DNA from: Candidatus Dormiibacterota bacterium
GTDB lineage: Bacteria > Chloroflexota > Dormibacteria > Dormibacterales > Dormibacteraceae
NCBI GenBank assembly: GCA_003151665.1
Contig: PLYD01000005.1
Coordinates: 1,321-6,904, forward strand
Length of the DNA: 5,584 nt
Reading direction: 5' to 3'
In this document: piece after piece, positions 1 to 5,228 of the stretch
How the letters are laid out: each line of letters opens with the position of its first letter
Position numbering within the stretch: position 1 is the stretch's first letter
Translations under genes and position numbers: made by a program
Notes under the pieces: model-generated
Database searches by the model: none
What the model was told of the DNA's origin: nothing
The model's input: only the letters and a program-made list of their open reading frames with translations

Positions 1-1418
1 ACGTCCAGGTAGTTGTCGCGAAAATCCTTGTTCTGCTCGGGGTCCAGCACTTCCAAAAGAGCCGACGATGGATCCCCGCGCCAGTCCGAGCCAATCTTGT
101 CGACCTCGTCCAGGATGAACACCGGGTCGTTGGACTCCGCTCGGCGGATCGCCTGCAGGATGCGACCAGGCATAGCGCCGATGTAGGTGCGCCGGTGACC
201 GCGGATCTCAGCTTCATCGTGAACCCCGCCGAGAGAGGCACGCGCGAACTTGCGGCCCATCGCGCGCGCAATCGACTGACCCAATGAGGTCTTGCCGACA
301 CCCGGCGGCCCGACGAAGCAAAGGATCGGCTCGCGCCCACGCTCGGTCGATTTGCGCAGCTGCTTCAGGCGGCGCACCGCCAGATGCTCGACGATCCGCT
401 GCTTCACCTTGTCGAGGTCGTAGTGGTCCGCGTCGAGGATCTCGCGTGCCTTCGTGACGTCGACCTCGCCGCCGGTCGACGTGTTCCAGGGCAGCGACAC
501 GATGAGCTCGAGGTAGGTTCGAATCACCGAAGATTCGGGCGAGGCGGATGGAATCCGTTCCAGCCGCGCGATCTCCCGATCCGCTTCGCGCTGCGCCTCA
601 GGCGGCAGACCCGCCTTCACGATGCGCTCCCGCAGCTCACCCATCTCGCCCAGCTCCGAATCCAGCTCGCCCAGCTCGCGCTGGATCGCCTTCAGCTGCT
701 CGCGCAGGAAGTACTCGCGCTGCGCCTTGCCCATCGACTCCTCGGCCTGCGACTGGATCTTGCGGCCGAGTTCCAGCACCTCCAGCTCGTGCGACATGTG
801 GGCGAGCAGGCGCTCGAGCTTGACCTTGGCCGAATTGAGCTCCAGGATCTCCTGCCTCTGCTCCGTGGTGAGGCGGGTGTGATTGGCGATGTAGTACGCG
901 AGGTGCAGGGGATCGTCGATAGCGGCTGCGCCCCCAGACAGCTCTGCAGGCAGATGCGGCGCGAGCGCGACCAGCTGCTGGAACATCGAGATCGCACGGC
1001 GCATCAAAGCCTCGCGCTCGATGGCAGGGAACGTGGCGTGGGCCTCCGGCAGCATCTCGACCGCACAGGTGAGGTACGGCTCCTCCGAGATCGCCGAAGT
1101 CAGCTTGATCCGCCGCAGCCCAAGCACGGCCAGCTGAACGGTGCCGTCGGGAAGTTTGAGCATGTGCTGCACGCGCACCATCGCGCCGATGTGGTGGATG
1201 TCGTCGAAGCCCACATCCTCGAGGTGCTCATCGAGCTGCGTAGCAACTGCGATGTGGCGCTCCGCCCCGGTCAGGTCGTCGAGAAGCTGCAGTGACCGCT
1301 TCCGACCGACCGACAGCGGAATGAAGATGCGCGGAAACACGACAGTGGACTTGAGCGGCAGCACCGGCAGATGCGAAGGCACTGCTCCCTCCAGATTCAC
1401 CGCCGGCATCTCAGCCAC
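1..1418 (-). CDS. lon: ATP-dependent protease Lon (LonA), N-terminal part, cut by the window edge
   Basis: Cytosolic AAA+ serine protease that unfolds and degrades misfolded and regulatory proteins. Translating the minus strand from the GTG at 1418-1416 gives 472 codons without a stop. The N-terminal substrate-binding domain starts near residue 17 (LPVLPLKSTVVFP). A helical, coiled-coil linker near residues 230-300 includes REYFLREQLKAIQRELGE. The AAA+ module has Walker A GPPGVGKT at 370-377, the pore-loop region HRRTYIGAMPG with Tyr412, and Walker B FILDEVDK at 434-441, followed by GDPSSALLEVLDPEQN. These sit about 14 residues later than in E. coli Lon as I remember it. Sensor 2, the arginine finger and the Ser-Lys protease dyad lie beyond base 1, so activity cannot be judged. 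GTG 1418 is preferred over the in-frame ATG at 1409: it follows a G-run and a GATAAT box, while the ATG has neither. The gene is divergent from glmU. The family call is very secure; the start is moderately so. Confidence 0.97.
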   Translation of the reverse strand, partial: MAEMPAVNLEGAVPSHLPVLPLKSTVVFPRIFIPLSVGRKRSLQLLDDLTGAERHIAVATQLDEHLEDVGFDDIHHIGAMVRVQHMLKLPDGTVQLAVLGLRRIKLTSAISEEPYLTCAVEMLPEAHATFPAIEREALMRRAISMFQQLVALAPHLPAELSGGAAAIDDPLHLAYYIANHTRLTTEQRQEILELNSAKVKLERLLAHMSHELEVLELGRKIQSQAEESMGKAQREYFLREQLKAIQRELGELDSELGEMGELRERIVKAGLPPEAQREADREIARLERIPSASPESSVIRTYLELIVSLPWNTSTGGEVDVTKAREILDADHYDLDKVKQRIVEHLAVRRLKQLRKSTERGREPILCFVGPPGVGKTSLGQSIARAMGRKFARASLGGVHDEAEIRGHRRTYIGAMPGRILQAIRRAESNDPVFILDEVDKIGSDWRGDPSSALLEVLDPEQNKDFRDNYLD

Positions 1419-1424
1419 GGTTCG

Positions 1425-1430
1425 ATTATC
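1425..1430 (-). promoter_or_regulatory. Candidate -10 box for lon, possibly leaderless
   Basis: Read on the minus strand, GATAAT (5 of 6 matches to TATAAT) is followed by six bases, CGAACC, and then the lon GTG. A -10 box normally lies about 6-7 bases before the transcription start, so an mRNA starting here would begin at or next to the start codon, as in leaderless transcripts common in actinobacteria and some other high-GC groups. I see no good -35 hexamer. The alternative reading is that the run of six Gs overlapping the box is a weak Shine-Dalgarno on a longer mRNA. Confidence 0.4.
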
Positions 1431-1449
1431 CCCCCGAAACTACCCCCCG
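1430..1449. repeat. Two CCCCCCG direct repeats in the lon/glmU intergenic region
   Basis: CCCCCCG occurs at 1430-1436 and again at 1443-1449, a 13-base period. The pair lies between the lon start and the plus-strand TATAAT. It could be a tandem binding site for a regulator acting on both genes, or just a GC-rich coincidence. The repeat is seen directly; any function is inference. Confidence 0.35.
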
Positions 1450-1455
1450 TATAAT
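1450..1455 (+). promoter_or_regulatory. Candidate -10 box of the glmU operon promoter
   Basis: A perfect TATAAT stands out in GC-rich sequence, about 95 bases before the glmU start and pointing into the operon. Transcription would start near 1462, leaving a leader of about 83 bases. At 17-18 base spacing the upstream hexamer is poor (TTATCC at 1426-1431 matches TTGACA at about 3 of 6), and there is no extended -10 TG. The promoter may therefore need an activator. Confidence 0.5.
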
Positions 1456-1463
1456 TCGCTCAC

Positions 1464-1473
1464 CCTGATCAGG
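1464..1473. promoter_or_regulatory. Perfect 10-base palindrome, candidate operator
   Basis: CCTGATCAGG is an exact palindrome starting nine bases after the TATAAT, so it covers roughly +2 to +12 of the predicted glmU transcript. A repressor bound there would block initiation. The right half also overlaps a second short inverted repeat, AGGA-AAA-TCCT (1471-1481). The sequence is seen; the operator role is inference, and I recognise no specific regulator's site. Confidence 0.3.
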
Positions 1474-1484
1474 AAAATCCTCTT

Positions 1485-1520
1485 CCCCTTCCGCTGGGGT
1501 CCCCGCGCAGAACGCGCGGG
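1485..1520 (+). promoter_or_regulatory. GC-rich hairpins in the glmU leader
   Basis: Two stems can form in the predicted leader. The first pairs CCCC (1485-1488) with GGGG (1496-1499) across a 7-base loop. The second pairs CCCGCGC (1502-1508) with GCGCGGG (1514-1520), a perfect 7-bp stem with loop AGAAC. Pairing GGGG 1496-1499 with the CCCC at 1501-1504 would compete with both, although that loop is too tight to be likely. No U-run follows, so this does not look like an intrinsic terminator. The Shine-Dalgarno begins 15 bases after the second stem. I do not recognise a riboswitch class. Confidence 0.4.
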
Positions 1521-1535
1521 AGGTGGTCAAGCGCC

Positions 1536-1541
1536 GGAGAG
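1536..1541 (+). promoter_or_regulatory. Ribosome binding site of glmU, fixes the TTG start
   Basis: GGAGAG ends three bases before the TTG at 1545; the GGAG core is separated from it by five bases. This places initiation six residues before the conserved VILAAG strand, the usual position for GlmU. No in-frame ATG or GTG lies nearby, so the TTG is well supported. Confidence 0.7.
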
Positions 1542-1544
1542 TCT

Positions 1545-2852
1545 TTGAGCCAACCGCTAACGGCCGTCATCCTCGCCGCCGGTCACGGCACCCGAATGCG
1601 CTCGCGCACTCCCAAGGTGCTGCATCCGATCCTCGGCCGGCCCATGGTCGACTGGGTGCTCGATGCGGTGACCGAGGCCGGCGCCAAAGACGTCAAGGTG
1701 ATCATCAGTCCCCACCAGGTCGACCTCGCCGCCCACCTCGAGGGCCGCGCCCAGGTGGTTTATCAGAGGGAGGCCCACGGCACCGCCCACGCCCTGCAGC
1801 AGCTCGACCCCAAGGACCTCAAAGGAAAAGACGTGCTCGTCGCGAACGGCGACGCCCCGCTCATCACCGCTGAGACCTTCAAACGATTGGTACAGGCGCA
1901 CCAAGAGTCAAAAGCACCCGCGACCCTCGCCAGCGTCGAGGACCCGCGAAGAGATGACGCCCGCATCGTGCACGGCAAAGGTGGCGAGTTCGAGCGCATC
2001 GTCGAACGAAAGGACGCAACCGACCAGCTACGAAAGACCAACCATGAGGTCAACGTCGGAATCTACTGCTTCGACGGCGCCAAGCTGGTTGAGGCGCTGA
2101 GTCATGTGAAGAACGACAACAAGGCGGGCGAGTTCTACCTCACCGATGTCTTCCTTCACCTGAGTCCCGTCGCCATCGTCAGGGTCGACGACCCCGACGA
2201 AGCCATCGGCGTCAAGGACCGTGTAAGGCTGGCTACCGCGACGGCCCTCATGCGCCAAAGAATCCTCAACCGGCACATGCGAGAAGGTGGCGTCACCATC
2301 ACCGACCCTGAGACCACATTCATCGACGCCACCGTCACCATCGGCCAGGACACGACCATCGAGCCCTTCAGCATCATCAAGGGCAGCACCGAGATCGGCC
2401 AGGAATGCCGCATCGGCCCTCATGTCTATATCGAGGACGCGAAGATCGGCGATCGCTCTGACTGCGGCCCCTTCGCGAAGCTGCGCCCCGGCACCCAGAT
2501 CGCCGAGGACGTCCATATAGGGAGCTTCGCCGAGCTGGTCCGCAGCAAAGTCGGGCGCGGCAGCGCCGTGCCGCACGTCTCCTACCTGGGCGACACCGAT
2601 CTCGGCGAGGATGCCAACATCGGGGCCGGCACGATCACCGCCAACTTCGACGGCACCAAAAAGAACCGCACCGTGATCGGCGACGGCGCCTTCGTCGGGG
2701 TCGACACGATGCTCGTCGCCCCCGTCAAATTGGGCAAGGGGGCCCGCACCGGGGCCGGCTCGGTGGTGACCAAGGACGTCCCCGACGGCGCCACAGCAGT
2801 CGGAGTTCCCGCTAGGGTGATACGCAAGAAAACCGTGGACGACGCAAAGTGA
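1545..2852 (+). CDS. glmU: Bifunctional GlmU: GlcNAc-1-phosphate uridylyltransferase / glucosamine-1-phosphate acetyltransferase
   Basis: Catalyses the last two steps to UDP-GlcNAc in the cytosol: acetyl-CoA-dependent N-acetylation of glucosamine-1-phosphate, then UMP transfer from UTP. The 435 residues are slightly short of the usual ~455. The N-terminal Rossmann domain (1-225) has LAAGHGTRM (10-18), Lys24, Gln74, Gly79-Thr80, NGD (101-103), Glu154, VNVGIY (169-174) and EFYLTD. A linker helix follows, then a left-handed beta-helix of hexapeptide repeats from about 250, with LRPG (Arg314), His344 as catalytic base, Tyr347, NIGAG (Asn358, Ala361) and ANFDG (Asn367). Several ligand positions differ from E. 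coli: Asn227 is Lys224, Gly140 is Ala139, Lys351 is Val332, Ser405 is Val386 and Arg440 is Val421. The tail GVPARVIRKK resembles generic hexapeptide transferases. The start is TTG with a good ribosome site. It heads the operon; prs follows after 7 bases. The family call is secure, the exact kinetics are not. Confidence 0.95.
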   Translation: MSQPLTAVILAAGHGTRMRSRTPKVLHPILGRPMVDWVLDAVTEAGAKDVKVIISPHQVDLAAHLEGRAQVVYQREAHGTAHALQQLDPKDLKGKDVLVANGDAPLITAETFKRLVQAHQESKAPATLASVEDPRRDDARIVHGKGGEFERIVERKDATDQLRKTNHEVNVGIYCFDGAKLVEALSHVKNDNKAGEFYLTDVFLHLSPVAIVRVDDPDEAIGVKDRVRLATATALMRQRILNRHMREGGVTITDPETTFIDATVTIGQDTTIEPFSIIKGSTEIGQECRIGPHVYIEDAKIGDRSDCGPFAKLRPGTQIAEDVHIGSFAELVRSKVGRGSAVPHVSYLGDTDLGEDANIGAGTITANFDGTKKNRTVIGDGAFVGVDTMLVAPVKLGKGARTGAGSVVTKDVPDGATAVGVPARVIRKKTVDDAK

Positions 2853-2859
2853 TGGCCAA

Positions 2860-3849
2860 ATGATTGGGAGACTGACCACCGCCGTCGAATTCACAGGGGA
2901 GGAAGCCTCCCCCTGGGGCGCCCTCAAGCTGATTGGCGGCAGCGCCAACCCAGCCCTGGCCCAGCGGATCTCAGATCAGCTTCAGGTCCCCATCACCGAC
3001 GCGAGACTCAGGCGCTTCCCCGACGGGGAGATCAACGTCAAGATCGAGGACTCGATGCGCGGGCACGACGTGTTCGTGATCCAGCCCACCTGCCCGCCTG
3101 TGAACGAGCACCTGATGGAGCTCTTCATCATCCTGGACGCGCTGCGAAGAGCCTCCGCCGGCAGAGTGACCGCCGTTGTTCCCTATTACGGCTACGCACG
3201 CAAAGAGCGCAAGACGCAGCCAAGAGAGCCCATCTCGGCCAAGCTGGTCGCGAACTTCATCACCCTCGCAGGCGCCGATCGCCTCCTCCTCCTCGACCTG
3301 CATGCAGAAGCCATCGAAGGCTTTTTCGACGTTCCCACCGACCACCTCTCACCACACCGCATCTTCTCTGAGTACCTGCTCACGCTCGGGCTTCGGAATC
3401 TCACAGTCGTCGCCCCAGACGCGGGCGGCGGCCGAAGAGCGGAGCTCGTCGCCAACCAGCTCAAGGCGCCCATCGCCTTCGGTTACAAGCGACGCACCGG
3501 GGACGACGAGGTCGACATGATCGCGGTCTCGGGCGACGTGAAGGGACGGGACTGCGTGGTGGTCGAGGACATCATCACGACCGGCGGGACCATCTCCAAG
3601 CTCGCTGAATCACTTCGCCATCAAGGAGCACGCAAGGTCCTGATCGCGGCCACGCATCCGGTCCTTACGGGAAACGCTATTGAGCGACTCAAGAAGGCAG
3701 ACGTGGATGAGGTCATCGTGACTGACTCGGTCCCCATTCCCCCCGAAAAGCTCGGGCCACCACTCACCGTGCTGTCGGTTGCACCTCTGCTCGCGGAGGC
3801 GATCATCCGGGTGCACGAGAACCGGAGCGTCAGCGAGCTCTTCCGATAA
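2860..3849 (+). CDS. prs: Ribose-phosphate diphosphokinase (PRPP synthetase)
   Basis: Transfers pyrophosphate from ATP to ribose-5-phosphate, giving PRPP for purine, pyrimidine, histidine, tryptophan and NAD synthesis. The 329 residues compare with ~315 usually; the surplus is an N-terminal extension of about 18 residues before KLIGGSANPALA. Both phosphoribosyltransferase-like folds are present: FPDGE (53-57, ATP), TCPPVNEHLMEL, PYYGYARKERK (108-118), REPISAKLVANF, DLHAEAIEGFFD with metal-binding His148, APDAGGGRRAE with Asp187, and catalytic KRR (210-212). The ribose-5-phosphate loop is EDIITTGGT (236-244) instead of the bacterial DDMIDTGGT, and YARQ is YARK. ATG 2860 is the only ATG, GTG or TTG before the first strand; it lacks a clear Shine-Dalgarno, so coupling to glmU translation is likely across the 7-base gap. 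The family is certain; whether it behaves as a classical ADP- and phosphate-regulated enzyme is open. Confidence 0.95.
   Translation: MIGRLTTAVEFTGEEASPWGALKLIGGSANPALAQRISDQLQVPITDARLRRFPDGEINVKIEDSMRGHDVFVIQPTCPPVNEHLMELFIILDALRRASAGRVTAVVPYYGYARKERKTQPREPISAKLVANFITLAGADRLLLLDLHAEAIEGFFDVPTDHLSPHRIFSEYLLTLGLRNLTVVAPDAGGGRRAELVANQLKAPIAFGYKRRTGDDEVDMIAVSGDVKGRDCVVVEDIITTGGTISKLAESLRHQGARKVLIAATHPVLTGNAIERLKKADVDEVIVTDSVPIPPEKLGPPLTVLSVAPLLAEAIIRVHENRSVSELFR
2894..2915 (+). other. GC-rich hairpin over an SD-like tract inside the 5' end of prs
   Basis: GGGGAGG (2896-2902) pairs with CCTCCCC (2906-2912) across an AAG loop. With one bulged C at 2913, the flanking CA (2894-2895) pairs with TG (2914-2915), giving nine pairs. 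The 5' arm is a very strong Shine-Dalgarno-like tract, yet no ATG, GTG or TTG in the prs frame follows at a useful distance; the first CTG in frame is at 2929. The hairpin begins 34 bases after the prs start codon, in the codons of the N-terminal extension. It may tune translation or transcript processing between glmU and prs; that role is inference. Confidence 0.4.
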
Positions 3850-3859
3850 ACCGCCGACT

Positions 3860-5227
3860 GTGAACGCAACTGAGTGGTTCGAACTAATCGTGCTCATCAT
3901 TTGTTTCTTCGTGGCCGCGGCCGCGAGCGGAACAGAGACAGCGCTCACATCGGTCGGCCGGCTCAGGGTCAGGTTTCTGGCCGAGCAGGGCAGCAAGGCG
4001 GCAGGCATCCTGCAGCACCTGAGGGCGGATCCGAACCGGTACCTCTCGACTGTTCTCTTCACCAACACGCTGGCGCTGATCGTCGCCTCGACTTCGACGA
4101 CGCTCCTCACAGATTCGCTATTCGCCTCGTGGGGCGTCCCGAGCGAATACCACCTCTGGCTCGCGCTGCTCGTCTCCTTCGTACTGTCGGTGATCCTCCT
4201 CATCGCCGCTGAGGTCACACCCAAGACGCTCGCCATCCGCTACGCGGAACGTGTCGCCCTCGCCGCGGCGGGGCCGGTCGACCGCCTGGCGACAGGGCTC
4301 GGTCCAGTGCTGTGGGCCGTCACCATCGTCTCGCGAGCGCTTACCGGCGGCTATGCCGCCCGCGCCCCGTATCTCACCGAGCAAGAGCTGCTGACGCTGC
4401 TCCACGTCTCGGAGGAGCAGGGCGTCATCGAGGAGCAGGAGCACCAGATGATCCACGGCATCATCGAGATCGGCGACAAGACCGTTCGCGAAATCATGGT
4501 GCCGCGCACCGACATCGTCGCGGTCGAGAAGCACGCGGGTTTGAAAGACATAGTCAGGGTGTTCAAGGAGCACAGGCATACGCGCTTGCCCGTATTCGAC
4601 GGCGACATCGACCACGTGGCCGGCCTCATCCACACGAAGGACCTGCTGCTCTACTACACCCTCAGCACAACGCAAGAGTTCGACATCGAGAAGATCCTGC
4701 GTCCCATCAAATTCACGCCCGAGCAGAAGAAGGTCGACGAGCTGCTGCATGAGATGCGCACCGAGAAGGTGCACATGATGATCGTGCTCGACGAGTACGG
4801 AGGCACCGCGGGCCTGGTGTCGCTGGAGGACCTGCTCGAAGAGATAGTGGGCGAGATTCGAGACGAGTACGACTCCGCGGAAGAGGAGCAGCTCGTGGTC
4901 CTCGACGACCACGAGGCGAGGGTCGATGCGCGCTTCCCGTTGGAGGAGCTGAATTCAAGGCTCGGCCTCGCGATCGAGGAGTCGGGCGACTACGACTCGG
5001 TGGGCGGTTACGTTCACGCTCAGCTGGGCCACATCGCGAGCGCAGGCGACTCGTTCAAGGGCGGCCGCGCCACGTGGACAGTCGAGAAGGTGAAGGGACG
5101 GCGGATCGAGTGGGTGAAGCTCACGGCCGACGTGCCGTGGCCGGAAGAGACGCTGGTCACCGCCGGCCTGAAGAAACCCGCGCACACGGATCGGGACGGC
5201 GCCGAGTCGCAAGCCGCGGAGGGCTAG
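3860..5227 (+). CDS. CNNM/CorC-family (hemolysin C-like) membrane protein with DUF21, two CBS domains and a CorC_HlyC domain
   Basis: A 455-residue inner-membrane protein of the family holding bacterial Mg2+ exporters and regulators (CorB/CorC, MpfA types); the old name hemolysin is misleading. The DUF21/CNNM transmembrane domain spans about residues 1-185. Hydrophobic segments lie near 7-25, 62-84, 98-118 and 133-158, with the family motifs GTETALTS (24-31) and AEVTPKTLA (117-125). An acidic helical linker (EEQGVIEEQEHQMI) precedes CBS1 (about 207-265, IMVPRTDIVAV, HTRLPVFDGD) and CBS2 (about 278-332, MMIVLDEYGGTAGLVSLEDLLEEIVGEI). The CorC_HlyC domain covers about 345-422, then a charged, disordered tail. 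The CBS pair normally binds Mg-ATP and gates transport. GTG 3860 starts just before the first membrane segment, 10 bases after the prs stop. No Shine-Dalgarno is visible, so coupling to prs is likely. A longer in-frame reading to TTG 3779 would overlap prs and adds unconvincing residues. Transport direction and ion are inference. Confidence 0.92.
   Translation: MNATEWFELIVLIICFFVAAAASGTETALTSVGRLRVRFLAEQGSKAAGILQHLRADPNRYLSTVLFTNTLALIVASTSTTLLTDSLFASWGVPSEYHLWLALLVSFVLSVILLIAAEVTPKTLAIRYAERVALAAAGPVDRLATGLGPVLWAVTIVSRALTGGYAARAPYLTEQELLTLLHVSEEQGVIEEQEHQMIHGIIEIGDKTVREIMVPRTDIVAVEKHAGLKDIVRVFKEHRHTRLPVFDGDIDHVAGLIHTKDLLLYYTLSTTQEFDIEKILRPIKFTPEQKKVDELLHEMRTEKVHMMIVLDEYGGTAGLVSLEDLLEEIVGEIRDEYDSAEEEQLVVLDDHEARVDARFPLEELNSRLGLAIEESGDYDSVGGYVHAQLGHIASAGDSFKGGRATWTVEKVKGRRIEWVKLTADVPWPEETLVTAGLKKPAHTDRDGAESQAAEG
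5218..5223 (+). promoter_or_regulatory. Ribosome binding site of recO, pointing at a CTG start
   Basis: GGAGGG, a near-ideal Shine-Dalgarno, sits inside the last codons of the upstream gene and is followed by five bases (CTAGC, containing that gene's TAG stop) and then CTG at 5229. The spacing is that of a normal start codon, which favours CTG over the GTG at 5256, 32 bases downstream. Confidence 0.6.
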
Positions 5228-5228
5228 C

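Noticed and set aside
384..1295. 303-codon open frame on the plus strand opposite lon
   Set aside because: It is the antisense shadow of a clearly conserved Lon; its product is low-complexity, rich in Leu, Arg, Asp and Val, with no family motif.
1426..1434. TTATCCCCC resembling a DnaA box, suggestive with the composition shift of a replication origin
   Set aside because: Only the first six bases match TTATCCACA, no second box is nearby, and the skew change is over 3 kb away inside a gene.
1502..1520. Intrinsic terminator upstream of glmU
   Set aside because: The stem is good but is followed by AGGTGGTC, not a T-run, on either strand reading; it also sits inside a likely leader.
1141..1548. 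135-codon plus-strand frame running from lon antisense through the intergenic region
   Set aside because: It covers the lon start and the promoter region, and its residues show no coding character, so it is not a gene.
2028..2948. 306-codon open frame on the minus strand opposite glmU and the start of prs
   Set aside because: It is a high-GC shadow; the opposite strand encodes unmistakable GlmU and its translation has no recognisable domain.
3779..3859. Longer start for the CNNM protein at TTG 3779
   Set aside because: It would overlap prs by about 70 bases and add a Ser/Arg-rich stretch that reads as out-of-frame prs; GTG 3860 starts just before the first membrane segment.
4118..4912. 264-codon open frame on the minus strand opposite the CNNM gene
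   Set aside because: It is antisense to conserved membrane and CBS segments, rich in Asp, Val, Leu and His, with no family resemblance or ribosome site.
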